A DNA stretch of 64,000 bases from Rhizobium sp. (GTDB lineage: Bacteria > Pseudomonadota > Alphaproteobacteria > Rhizobiales > Rhizobiaceae). The stretch's first letter is position 1, and each line of letters begins with the position of its first letter. This document shows, in pieces, positions 27,338-41,269 of this stretch. Below the pieces are notes generated by a model, which made no database searches, was not told the origin of the DNA, and saw only the letters and a list, made by a program, of their open reading frames with translations. Position numbers and translations under genes: made by a program. The stretch lies in assembly GCA_019739215.1 (NCBI GenBank), contig JAHHDR010000041.1, positions 62,001 through 126,000 of the forward strand. The letters are read 5' to 3'.

Positions 27338-28756
27338 TCAATTTTCCTTGAGCCGATAGGGCAGGACCGCCCGCCGGTCATGGTCGATGACCAGCCGGCC
27401 CTTCAGGGGCGGCATGGCGCGCGCCGGACAGGTGGTGCGCTCGCAGATGCGGCAGGAGATGCCGATCGGATCGAAGGCGGCGCGGTTGCCGAGATCCATG
27501 TCGTCGGCATAGACGAAGCTCGCCGCATAGGAGACCTCGCAGCCGAGCGCCAGAGCATAGTGCTGGCGCGGAAAGCGAAAGCCGCGGCCGCCTTTGGTGA
27601 TCTGGGTGGAGAGACAGAGATAGCGCACGCCGTCCGGTGTCTCTGCAAGCTGGCGGATGATCCGGCCCGGCGCCTCGAAGGCCTGGTGAACGTTCCAGAG
27701 CGGACAGGCCGCGCCGAAACGCGCGAATTGCAGCTTCGCGGCCGAATGTCGCTTGGTGATGTTGCCCGCCCGGTCGATGCGCGCGAAGAAGATCGGTATC
27801 CCCTTCTCTCCCGGCCGCTGCAGGGTCGAAAGCCGATGACAGACCTGCTCCAGGCTGGCGCCGAAGCGGATGGCGAGCAGCTCGAGATCGTGACGCACCT
27901 CCCGCGCCGTCTCCATGAACTTGCGGTAGGGCAGCAGCAGCGCGCCGGCAAAGTAATTGTGCAGGCCGATGCGACAGATCTCGTAGGCCTCCGCCGTGCG
28001 GAATCCCGCCTGGCCGGCAATGGTGTCGACCTCGCCAGACGCCCCGAGCTGGGCGATGACCATGGCGAGCTGGAAGTCGCGTGTCGCCGGCGGCAGGTAG
28101 GGATTGAGCGTGAGCACCCGTGCCTTCGGATCGAAGCTGCGGATCAGGTCGTCGTCGCGGCCCGCGCGGGTGACCCGGACGCCATGCTCGACTTCGAGAT
28201 GCCCGCAGAGCGCGGCATAGCTGTCGCTGTCGCCGATCGCGAGCCTGGCGGCCAGTGCCTCCGCCGCGACGTCGATGGCATGGACGTAGTTGTCCATGAA
28301 GTGAAAGAAGTCGCGGACTTCCTCATAGGGCGTGTTCTCGGAAAGGCCTGCGCCGCGGCCGAGCGTATCGTCAATGCTGGCGAGCTGTTCGGAATTGTGG
28401 CGGTAGGCCTGGTGTGCCGAGATCAGCGCGTGGGCGACGGCCGGTGCGTTCTGCGCCACGAGCTTCACTTCCTGGAGCGTGGCCGCATGGCCGGCGAAAA
28501 TCGGATCACTGAGCGCCTCCGACAGGGCCGACATCAGCCGGTCGCCCTCACCCGCCGACAGGGCCGAGAGGTCGATCTTGAATTTTTCCGCCAGCGACAG
28601 CAGCACCGAGGCCGAGACCGGCCGCTGGTTGTTCTCGATCTGGTTCAGGTAGCTGATCGAGATGCCGATGCGCTCGGCGAACTGCGCCTGCGTTGCCTTG
28701 TTGTCCTGGCGCAATTCGCGGATCTTGCGGCCGATGTAGAGTTTGCCGACTGCCAT
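27338..28756 (-). CDS. pccR: ScfR/PccR-type short-chain acyl-CoA-responsive transcriptional regulator
   Basis: The 472-residue protein has an N-terminal HTH_3 domain (about 8-62; QAQFAERIGISISYLNQIEN), a middle IrrE/ImmA-like region, and the ScfR C-terminal domain with a cysteine cluster (CRICERTTCPARAMPP). In Rhodobacter sphaeroides the homologous PccR senses an acyl-CoA and activates the propionyl-CoA carboxylase gene. Here it is divergent from pccB, with candidate binding repeats between them, which strongly supports the same role. The start at 28756 agrees with the family; a longer open frame to 28810 runs into the operator region. Confidence 0.9.
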   Translation of the reverse strand: MAVGKLYIGRKIRELRQDNKATQAQFAERIGISISYLNQIENNQRPVSASVLLSLAEKFKIDLSALSAGEGDRLMSALSEALSDPIFAGHAATLQEVKLVAQNAPAVAHALISAHQAYRHNSEQLASIDDTLGRGAGLSENTPYEEVRDFFHFMDNYVHAIDVAAEALAARLAIGDSDSYAALCGHLEVEHGVRVTRAGRDDDLIRSFDPKARVLTLNPYLPPATRDFQLAMVIAQLGASGEVDTIAGQAGFRTAEAYEICRIGLHNYFAGALLLPYRKFMETAREVRHDLELLAIRFGASLEQVCHRLSTLQRPGEKGIPIFFARIDRAGNITKRHSAAKLQFARFGAACPLWNVHQAFEAPGRIIRQLAETPDGVRYLCLSTQITKGGRGFRFPRQHYALALGCEVSYAASFVYADDMDLGNRAAFDPIGISCRICERTTCPARAMPPLKGRLVIDHDRRAVLPYRLKEN

Positions 28757-28766
28757 GCCAGACCTC

Positions 28767-28797
28767 TTCGCAATTTCGCAAAATGCAGATGCGCAAT
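28767..28797. promoter_or_regulatory. Candidate PccR binding site in the pccR-pccB intergenic region
   Basis: Two adjacent direct 8-mers, TTCGCAAT (28767-28774) and TTCGCAAA (28775-28782), are followed by a related TGCGCAAT (28790-28797). They resemble the paired TTTGCAAA sites reported for R. sphaeroides PccR. The position between the divergent regulator and its presumed target supports the call; the exact half-site is inferred. Confidence 0.45.
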
Positions 28798-28897
28798 ATG
28801 TAAACTGCACAAGTTCACCTGATCAACGGTTTTCTTGGATTTCCGGACCGCGTAGTGCAATGTCACCGTCCAGCATTCCTGACGGATTGGGAGAGAC

Positions 28898-30430
<1,533 letters not shown>

Positions 30431-30631
30431 GCCGGGTGCCGCCGATGAACTTGCCTCTGCACGCACCACTTTCCGGCGTCGACCTGACGATCGTCAATCA
30501 ACCCCTCGATTTTGCTGGAGAATCCGTCTTTACATCTGCGACAAACCGCCTCACTCTCTCCCGCAACAGGCCGGTGCCGACGCGGGAGATCGGGGCGCCT
30601 CGGTCATGGGCGTGCGAGGAGGACGCAATCG

Positions 30632-30934
30632 ATGGCGAAGCCGCTGATGTCGCGGGAGGAAGCCCGGCGGGACCACGAGGCGATGTTGCGTTACATGGCC
30701 AAATGGTTCGCGATCGGCCTCGGAATCGGCCTCTGTTGCGCATTGCTGGTCTTCCTGCTCGACATCGGCAGTCTCGGCACGCGACTCGCGCGGGCGGACG
30801 ATCCGGTCATTCCGGTCTTCCTCATCGCGGTTCCGATGGGCCTGACATCAGGCGCGGTGATGCTCTGCATCGCGATATGGGTGCTGCCCTATGAAGCGAA
30901 ATACGAGCGCCGGGACGGACGGGATCCGTTCTGA
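30632..30934 (+). CDS. Small two-helix membrane protein (first of a pair)
   Basis: The 100-residue protein has a charged N-terminal segment (SREEARRDHEAMLRYMAKW), a first membrane helix (FAIGLGIGLCCALLVFLLDI), a short loop with GTRLARADDPVIPV, a second helix and a polar tail. It is clearly related to the next gene: both share the ARRDH segment, the DhxxhGxRhAR loop, and the end LPYE/MPYE. GAGGAGG precedes the ATG by seven bases. Function is unknown; both lie between pccB and pccA. Confidence 0.75.
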   Translation: MAKPLMSREEARRDHEAMLRYMAKWFAIGLGIGLCCALLVFLLDIGSLGTRLARADDPVIPVFLIAVPMGLTSGAVMLCIAIWVLPYEAKYERRDGRDPF

Positions 30935-30984
30935 ACCGGGACGGACTGGTGTAACCTGCAGCGACGGCATCCGCAGGCAGGACC

Positions 30985-31317
30985 ATGACAGGCTTCAAAC
31001 CGAAAATGACGCCCGAGCAGGCGCGGCGGGACCACACCCGCATGATGCGTTTCCTGGCGCTCAACGCCCTGTCGGGCATGGCGCTCGGTATCCTCGTGAC
31101 GTGCGGCATCCTTTATTTCGACGTGGCCGGCATGGGGTCGCGCATCGCCCGATCGTCCGAACCGCTGCTGCCGCTCCTGCTGATCGGATTTCCAATGGCG
31201 CTGATCTTCGGCGGGGCCGTCACCGCCACGGCGATCTGGACCATGCCCTACGAGAGGCTTTTTGCCCCCGAGCCCAGCGGGAGGGACGAGGACGAGGGCC
31301 CCGACGCGCCCCGGTAA
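30985..31317 (+). CDS. Small two-helix membrane protein (second of a pair)
   Basis: The 110-residue paralog of the preceding gene, 50 bp downstream. It opens MTGFKPKMTPEQARRDHTRM, then has helix 1 (LSGMALGILVTCGILYF), the loop GMGSRIARSSEPLLPL, helix 2 (LIGFPMALIFGGAVTATAIW), the MPYERLF segment and an acidic tail. The conserved spacing with the first copy points to a tandem duplication. No known domain was recognised. Confidence 0.75.
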   Translation: MTGFKPKMTPEQARRDHTRMMRFLALNALSGMALGILVTCGILYFDVAGMGSRIARSSEPLLPLLLIGFPMALIFGGAVTATAIWTMPYERLFAPEPSGRDEDEGPDAPR

Positions 31318-31410
31318 TTTTCGTCCTGGCTTGCGGCGCGCGGCGCGCGTTCATCCTATATGACTCATGCGTTTCCGAAACCGCGCAAGAACAGCAAGGA
31401 TGACAGCTCT

Positions 31411-32307
31411 ATGACTGAGAAATCTCCCGAAAACAATCTTCCCGCCGGCTACGAAGTCCCCAAGGTCTGGACCTGGGACAAGGGCAATGGCGGCCAGTTT
31501 GCCAGCATCAACCGCCCTATCGCCGGCCCGACCGCCGAGAAAGAACTTCCGGTCGGCAAGCATCCGCTGCAGCTCTATTCGCTGGCGACGCCAAACGGCC
31601 AGAAAGTGACGATCCTGCTCGAGGAACTGCTCGAAGCCGGTCACAAGGATGCCGACTATGACGCCTGGCTGATCAAGATCGGTGATGGCGACCAGTTCGG
31701 CTCCGGTTTCGTCGGCGTCAATCCAAATTCCAAGATCCCGGCCCTGATGGACCACTCGACGCCGGAGCCCACCCGCGTCTTCGAATCCGGCTCGATCCTG
31801 GTCTATCTCGCAGAAAAGTTCGGCGCCTTCCTGCCGAAGGATCACAAGGGCCGCACGGAGGCGATGAACTGGCTGTTCTGGCAGATGGGCTCGGCGCCCT
31901 TCCTCGGCGGCGGTTTCGGCCATTTCTTTGCCTATGCGCCCATGCACATCAAATACGCCATCGACCGCTATGCGATGGAGGTCAAGCGCCAGATGGACGT
32001 TCTCGACCGACACCTGGCAGACAACCGGTTCATGGCCGGTTCGGAATACTCCATCGCCGACATGGCGATCTGGCCCTGGTACGGCAAGATCACCATTGAC
32101 CAATCCTATCCCCGCGCGACCGAGTTCCTAGAGGGCCGCAGCTACAAGCATGTGCTCCGCTGGACGGAGGAGATCGGCGTCCGCCCCGCGGTCAAGCGCG
32201 GCCAGATGGTGAACCGCACGTCCGGCGAACTGTCCGGACAATTGCATGAGCGCCACGACGCATCGGATTTCGAAACGAAAACCGAAGACAAGCTTCAGAA
32301 GAGCTGA
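31411..32307 (+). CDS. yghU: Glutathione S-transferase family protein (YghU-like)
   Basis: The 298-residue protein matches E. coli YghU, a disulfide-bond reductase of the Nu-class GST group. The N-terminus INRPIAGPTAEKELPVGKH is the YghU-specific extension. It is followed by the thioredoxin-fold part (LQLYSLATPNGQKVTILLEE, with TPNG replacing a classical catalytic Ser/Tyr) and glutathione-binding FESGSILVYLAEKFG. The C-terminal helical domain has EYSIADMAIWPWYG. The ATG at 31411 was chosen for its AAGGA site and family length. It sits between pccB and pccA without obvious functional link. Confidence 0.9.
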   Translation: MTEKSPENNLPAGYEVPKVWTWDKGNGGQFASINRPIAGPTAEKELPVGKHPLQLYSLATPNGQKVTILLEELLEAGHKDADYDAWLIKIGDGDQFGSGFVGVNPNSKIPALMDHSTPEPTRVFESGSILVYLAEKFGAFLPKDHKGRTEAMNWLFWQMGSAPFLGGGFGHFFAYAPMHIKYAIDRYAMEVKRQMDVLDRHLADNRFMAGSEYSIADMAIWPWYGKITIDQSYPRATEFLEGRSYKHVLRWTEEIGVRPAVKRGQMVNRTSGELSGQLHERHDASDFETKTEDKLQKS

Positions 32308-32313
32308 CATTCG

Positions 32314-32342
32314 GGCGGCCCGGGCACCGCGCCCGGGCCGCC
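32314..32342 (+). terminator. GC-rich hairpin upstream of pccA
   Basis: A perfect 12-bp stem (GGCGGCCCGGGC with GCCCGGGCCGCC) surrounds a 5-base loop, four bases after the GST stop and 37 bases before pccA. It has no T run, so it may be a weak terminator or an mRNA-stabilising structure. Confidence 0.55.
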
Positions 32343-32379
32343 TCCACCAAGATCGCATCGCCGACGGAAGTGACCGCAG

Positions 32380-34383
<2,004 letters not shown>

Positions 34384-34396
34384 GATGTTGGGTCGG

Positions 34397-34747
34397 TCAG
34401 CGCAACTTGCCAAGACGCCTCGACATATGTCGGTGATGGTCCTGACCACTGAAGAAAATCGCCAGGATGCTGACGATCTGCGCGGCTTCGTCAACGTCGA
34501 AGTAAAAGATGGCCTTGTTATTTGTGACGCTACGCAATCCAACGGCCATGTGGTCGAGAAGCGTTCCCTGATAGGGGGCGCGTGCGATCGCATTCATGTC
34601 TGCTCTGATCATTCCGACCCGATTTGCAGCAATGTTCGCCGCGTCAGCTGGTGTTTCACCCAGTCGAACGTAGGACTCGACAAGATGATCGAAGATCAAA
34701 TCGAGATCCTTGATACTTTTGCGAGATCGGACGATCTCAAAGGCCAT
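34397..34747 (-). CDS. ParE/RelE-family toxin
   Basis: The 116-residue protein matches the RelE/ParE toxin fold: an N-terminal helical hairpin (FEIVRSRKSIKDLDLIFDHL) and C-terminal strands (VTNNKAIFYFDVDEAAQIVSILAIFF). ParE toxins poison DNA gyrase, RelE toxins cleave mRNA; the sequence fits ParE better because the antitoxin is ParD-like. The gene overlaps its antitoxin gene by 11 bases. GC content is lower than that of its neighbours and it lies against the direction of the pcc/mcm genes, suggesting insertion by horizontal transfer. Confidence 0.85.
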   Translation of the reverse strand: MAFEIVRSRKSIKDLDLIFDHLVESYVRLGETPADAANIAANRVGMIRADMNAIARAPYQGTLLDHMAVGLRSVTNNKAIFYFDVDEAAQIVSILAIFFSGQDHHRHMSRRLGKLR

Positions 34748-35006
34748 AGGACGCCTTCTTTGATGCGATCAGTTCATCGATTTGCCGATCGCTTTCATCG
34801 CGGCTCAGATATTCGCCCGCCCTCCGCTCAGCAATCAGAGCTCTCAATGCCTCCAGCTCGGCGTCTTTCGTCTCGGTTTGCTCGCGAAGAAGCTCTAACC
34901 CGTGTTGGATCACCGCACTTACGCTCGAAAAGCGGCCGTCCTCTACGAGCTTCCTGGCAAAGACATCCTGTTGCGTGGAAATTGAAACGGATGTTTTCAC
35001 GACCAT
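34737..35006 (-). CDS. ParD-family antitoxin
   Basis: The 89-residue protein has a ribbon-helix-helix N-terminus (MVVKTSVSISTQQDVFARKL, then GRFSSVSAVIQHGLELL) and an acidic helical C-terminus that would bind the toxin. Such antitoxins repress their own operon. The ATG at 35006 is preceded by a GGAGG site with 8-base spacing. Together with the overlapping ParE gene it forms a complete two-gene toxin-antitoxin module. Confidence 0.88.
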   Translation of the reverse strand: MVVKTSVSISTQQDVFARKLVEDGRFSSVSAVIQHGLELLREQTETKDAELEALRALIAERRAGEYLSRDESDRQIDELIASKKASYGL

Positions 35007-35076
35007 CTGAGATGCCTCCAAGTTTGGCTACACTCTACCACTCAGTAGCACCTCGGTCAATCTCCGGCACCGCCCC

Positions 35077-35708
35077 ATGAAAAAGCCCGCCACCGTCGCA
35101 GCGCTCGAAAAACTCGGCCGCACCCGCCTGTCCAAATCCTTCTTCATGCGCGAATTCCTCTATTCGGAAATCGCCAATCTCCACGGGATGCCCAACATAC
35201 CCGACCATCCGGACCTCGCCATCGCGGCCGGCACCCGCCTCTGCGAGGACCTGCTCGAGCCGCTGCAGGATCGCTTCGGCCGCATCGCCATCCGCTCGGC
35301 CTACCGCACACCCGAGGTCAACGGCTTCGGCAACCGCCACAACCACAATTGCGCCCGCAATGAAAGCACATGGGCTGACCACATCTGGGACCGGCGCGAT
35401 GCCGCGGGCCGCATGGGCGCCACCGCCACCATCGTCATCCCCTGGTTTGCCGATCGCTACGAGACAGGCGCCGACTGGCGCGCGCTCGCCTGGTGGATCC
35501 ACGACCACCTGCCTTACTCGCATCTGCATTTCTTCCCCATCCGCGCCGCCTTCAACATCCGCTGGCGCGAGGATCCGGAGCGCCGGATCGACTCCTATAT
35601 CGCCCCCAGGGGCACGCTGACCAAGCGCGGCATGGCCAACTGGGATGGCAAGCACACCGACGCCTATGCCTGGTTCGACGGCAGCGGCCATGAGACGGGA
35701 TCATTGCA

Positions 35709-35712
<4 letters not shown>
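35077..35712 (+). CDS. Conserved hypothetical protein resembling peptidase M15
   Basis: The 211-residue protein has [20 protein letters not shown] followed by NRHNHNC and ADHIWD, an arrangement like the SxYR...H...D zinc-site region of M15 D-alanyl-D-alanine carboxypeptidases. The later [16 protein letters not shown] supplies further histidines. No signal peptide is visible, so it is probably cytoplasmic and peptidase action is doubtful. Its stop codon overlaps the mcm start by four bases (ATGA), implying translational coupling with methylmalonyl-CoA mutase. Confidence 0.65.
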
Positions 35713-37850
<2,138 letters not shown>

Positions 37851-37860
37851 GGAGGCAATC

Positions 37861-38271
37861 ATGCTCGGACGCGTCAATCACATCGCGCTAGCGGTGCCCA
37901 ATCTCGACGTCGCCGTCGCCCGCTATCGCGACAGCCTCGGTGCGACGGTCTCGGTGCCGCAGCCGCTGCCCGAACACGGCGTCACCGTCGTCTTCGTCGT
38001 CTTCGACAATACCAAGGTGGAACTGCTCGAACCCTTGGGCGAAAATTCCTCGATCGCCGGCTTCCTGGCGAAGAACCCCGACGGCGGCATGCATCATATC
38101 TGCTACGAGGTGACGGACATCCTCGCCGCCCGCGACCATCTCAAGGCCGCCGGCGCCCGCATTCTGGGCAGTGGCGAACCGAAGATCGGCGCCCATGGCA
38201 ATCCGGTTCTCTTTCTGCATCCCAAGGACTTCTTCGGCACGCTGGTCGAACTGGAGGAGGTGAAGGGCTGA
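37861..38271 (+). CDS. mce: Methylmalonyl-CoA epimerase
   Basis: The 136-residue glyoxalase-fold protein interconverts the S and R forms of methylmalonyl-CoA, the link between PCC and the mutase. Metal ligands are expected in GRVNHIALAVPNLDVAVARY (first histidine), GGMHHICYEV (second histidine) and the terminal TLVELEEVKG (glutamate). It begins ten bases after the mutase with a GGGAGG site, so the two are cotranscribed. Length and motifs are typical. Confidence 0.95.
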   Translation: MLGRVNHIALAVPNLDVAVARYRDSLGATVSVPQPLPEHGVTVVFVVFDNTKVELLEPLGENSSIAGFLAKNPDGGMHHICYEVTDILAARDHLKAAGARILGSGEPKIGAHGNPVLFLHPKDFFGTLVELEEVKG

Positions 38272-38643
38272 GGGTAAGTAAAGACCCCGCCCCAAACCCC
38301 GCCTCACAAGGGGGAGGGGCTTAACCTGCGGCGACCTGCACCACTCTCTTGCGACGGTTCAGCAAGCGGGGCGATTGTTTGTGGCGGGTCGAATGCCCCT
38401 AGTTGGCCCCTCCCCCTTGTGGGGAGGGGTTTCGGGGCGGGGTCTTCAACCAACGCGATTCACGCCGGCCAGCACCCACGCAATCCCAAACACGAAGCCA
38501 CCCCATCCCCCCTTGCCGCTTCCAGCAAAATCTCTACCTTCTTCCGTGCTGGCGTGACGTCTCCGAAGAATGTCGCATCCAGGCTGCAACGACATCGCCA
38601 CACGCCCTAATATCCGGCAAAATCTAACTGGGATCGCAGGACC
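38272..38643. other. 372-bp intergenic region with inverted-repeat element
   Basis: This space holds the inverted-repeat element at 38281-38446 and about 200 bp of unrecognised sequence before the FAD oxidoreductase. No tRNA or convincing ORF was seen; short frames here are proline-rich products of the C-rich repeats. Confidence 0.6.
38281..38446. repeat. Intergenic element with 40-bp imperfect inverted ends
   Basis: The left arm (38281-38320) and right arm (38406-38446) are imperfect reverse complements; both contain AAGACCCCGCCCC and ACAAGGGGGAGGGGC in the same order when oriented. About 85 bp lie between. Similar C-rich palindromic units are common between genes in rhizobial genomes, so this is probably a non-coding repeat family member of the MITE or REP type. 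Confidence 0.7.
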
Positions 38644-41205
38644 ATGGCAGAGTTTCCGTCCAAGGCTAAAGTCGTCATCATCGGGCTGGGCGGTATCGTC
38701 GGCGCCTCCATTGCCCACCACCTCATCGAGCGCGGTTGGGACGACATCGTCGGCATCGACAAGTCAGGCATCCCGACCGATATCGGCTCGACGGCGCATG
38801 CCTCGGATTTCTGCTACACGACCAGCCACGACTACCTCTCGGTCTGGACGACGCAATATTCGATCGATTTCTACGAGAAGATGGGCCACTACGCCCGCAT
38901 CGGCGGCCTCGAAGTGGCGCGCACGGGCGATGACAGCTGGATGGAGGAGATCAAGCGCAAGCTCACCTCCGCCAAGGCCTTCGGCACCCGCGCCCATTAT
39001 GTCGGCCCCGCCGAGATCAAGGCGATGTTTCCGCTGATCGAGGAAGACCAGGTCATGGGCGGCCTGTTCGATCCCGATGCCGGCCTCGTCATCCCGCGCT
39101 CGCAGACCGTCGCCGGCAAGCTGGTCGATGCCGCCGAGAAGTCGGGCAAGCTTCAGTCCTATTCCAACACCCCGGCCCAGTCGCTGATCGTGGAGAACGG
39201 CCATATCAAGGGCGTCGTCACCCATCGCGGCACCATCATGGCCGATCACGTCATCGTCTGCGCCGGCATCTGGGGCCGCCTGATCGCCGAAATGGTCGGC
39301 GAGGACCTGCCGATCATGCCGGTCGACCATCCGCTCACCTTCTTCGGCCCCTATAACGAGTTCGAAGGCACCGGCAAGGAAATCGGCTATCCGCTGCTGC
39401 GCGACCAGGGCAACTCCGCCTATATGCGCGACACCGGCGATCCGAAGACCACGGAAGGCGGCCAGATCGAGTGGGGTTACTACGAAACCAACAATCCACG
39501 CCTCTGCCATCCGCGCGACATCCTGGAAAAGAACCAGGCGCGCCTGTCGCCGTCGCAGCGCGACCTCGACATGGAGCAGATCCTCGAGCCGCTCGAAAAG
39601 GCGATGGAACTGACGCCGATCCTCGCCGAGCTCGGCTATAACGAAGGCCATAGCTTCAACGGCCTGCTCCAGGTCTCCGCCGCCGGCGGCCCGTCCTGCG
39701 GCGAAAGCCAGAAGGTTCGCGGCCTCTGGTATTGCTGTGCCATCTGGGTCAAGGACGGCCCCGGCTACGGCAAGCTGATCGCCGACTGGATGACCGACGG
39801 CCGCACCGAGATCGACCACAACTCGATCGACTATTCGCGCTTCTATCCGCACCAGCTCACCGAGGAGTTCATCGAGGGCCGCTCCTACGAAGCCGCCCAG
39901 AAGATCTATTTCCCCGCCGTCCACACCCGCGAGCCCTATGCCTCGGGCCGTGGCGCCAAGCGCTCACCCTTCCATGAGCGCGAAAAGGCCATGGGCGGTT
40001 ACTTCATGGAGCTCGGCGGCTGGGAGCGCGCCCATGGCTATGCCGAAAACGAGCACCTGCTGGAAAAATACGGCGACCGCGTGCCGGTCCGCGAGAACGA
40101 GTGGGACGCCAGACATTTCTGGCGCGTCTCCAATGCCGAGCATCTGGCGATGACAGACGATTGCGGCATCGTCAATCTCAGCCACTTCCACATGGTCGAC
40201 ATCGAAGGCCCCGACCATGTCGAGCTGCTCGAATGGCTCTGCGCGGCAAAAATCGGCGGCGACGGCAATATCGGCAAGGGCATCTACACCCACTTCCTCG
40301 ATGACGAGGGCATGGTCCGCGCCGACTTCACGGTCATCCGCATGGCCGATCGCTGCCGCCTGATCAACGGCGCCGATGCCGGCCCGCGCGACTACCACTA
40401 CATGAAGCGCGTCGCCGAGGATCGCGGCCTTGATGTCACCATCACCGACACCTCGGAAAAATACATCACCATCGGCATCTGGGGCCCCAATGCCCGCGAC
40501 ACGCTGAAGAAGGTGGTCAAGGACCCCGCCGGCCTCGACCCCGAAAACTTCGCGTTTGCCGCCATCAAGCAGATCGAGATCGGCGGAAAGAACGTCACCG
40601 CCTTCCGCATCTCCTATGTCGGCGAGCAGGGCTGGGAACTGCACATGAAATACGAGGACGGCCTCGCCGTCTGGGATGCGCTCCGCGCCACCGGCGTCAT
40701 GGCTTTCGGCGTCGAGACCTATGCCAATTCGCGTCGCATGGAAAAGAGCCTGCGCCTGCAGAACGGCGACCTGCTCACCCAGTATAATCTCATCGAAGCC
40801 GACCTCGCCCGCCCGAAGGTCAAGGAATCGGATTTCCGCGGCAAGGCCAAGCATCTGGAATACAAGGCCCGCGACCACCAGCCGGCCATGCTCTGCACGC
40901 TGGTCATGACCGAGAACACCGATGCGAAGGGTGTGAAGCGCTACCCGGTCGGCTCCATGCCGGTCATGGACCCCGACACCAAGGAGGTCCTGATCGACGA
41001 GCTCGGCCGCCGCTCCTACACGACATCAGTCGCCTTCGGCCCGACCATCGGCAAGAACATCGCGCTCGCCTATCTCCCCTGGGCCTATTGCCAGGAAGGC
41101 CGCAAGCTCGAGGTCACCTATTTCGACGAGATCTACCCGGTCGAGGTCGCCGGCGTCGGCTACAAGCCGCTCTACGACCCGCAGAACCTCAAGCCGCGCA
41201 CGTAA
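38644..41205 (+). CDS. FAD-dependent dimethylglycine/sarcosine-dehydrogenase-like protein with GcvT domain
   Basis: The 853-residue protein joins an N-terminal DAO-type FAD oxidoreductase (about 1-400; dinucleotide loop VVIIGLGGIVGASIAHHLIE) to a C-terminal GcvT aminomethyltransferase fold (about 460-840), with DDEGMVRADFTVIRMADRCR and SYVGEQGWELHMKYEDG. This is the dimethylglycine dehydrogenase architecture, in which methyl groups removed by FAD pass to tetrahydrofolate. The exact substrate (dimethylglycine, sarcosine or another N-methyl compound) is not determined. It stands alone, followed by a terminator. Confidence 0.88.
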   Translation: MAEFPSKAKVVIIGLGGIVGASIAHHLIERGWDDIVGIDKSGIPTDIGSTAHASDFCYTTSHDYLSVWTTQYSIDFYEKMGHYARIGGLEVARTGDDSWMEEIKRKLTSAKAFGTRAHYVGPAEIKAMFPLIEEDQVMGGLFDPDAGLVIPRSQTVAGKLVDAAEKSGKLQSYSNTPAQSLIVENGHIKGVVTHRGTIMADHVIVCAGIWGRLIAEMVGEDLPIMPVDHPLTFFGPYNEFEGTGKEIGYPLLRDQGNSAYMRDTGDPKTTEGGQIEWGYYETNNPRLCHPRDILEKNQARLSPSQRDLDMEQILEPLEKAMELTPILAELGYNEGHSFNGLLQVSAAGGPSCGESQKVRGLWYCCAIWVKDGPGYGKLIADWMTDGRTEIDHNSIDYSRFYPHQLTEEFIEGRSYEAAQKIYFPAVHTREPYASGRGAKRSPFHEREKAMGGYFMELGGWERAHGYAENEHLLEKYGDRVPVRENEWDARHFWRVSNAEHLAMTDDCGIVNLSHFHMVDIEGPDHVELLEWLCAAKIGGDGNIGKGIYTHFLDDEGMVRADFTVIRMADRCRLINGADAGPRDYHYMKRVAEDRGLDVTITDTSEKYITIGIWGPNARDTLKKVVKDPAGLDPENFAFAAIKQIEIGGKNVTAFRISYVGEQGWELHMKYEDGLAVWDALRATGVMAFGVETYANSRRMEKSLRLQNGDLLTQYNLIEADLARPKVKESDFRGKAKHLEYKARDHQPAMLCTLVMTENTDAKGVKRYPVGSMPVMDPDTKEVLIDELGRRSYTTSVAFGPTIGKNIALAYLPWAYCQEGRKLEVTYFDEIYPVEVAGVGYKPLYDPQNLKPRT

Positions 41206-41226
41206 GCGCGGATGGCTGAAATGCGA

Positions 41227-41255
41227 AACGCCGGGCCCTCGGGTCCGGCGTTTTT
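41227..41255 (+). terminator. Rho-independent terminator of the FAD/GcvT gene
   Basis: An 11-12-bp stem (AACGCCGGGCCC with GGGTCCGGCGTT, one G-T pair) is followed by a run of T residues, 21 bases after the stop codon. Confidence 0.88.
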
Positions 41256-41269
41256 GCAGCCTGCGCCAT

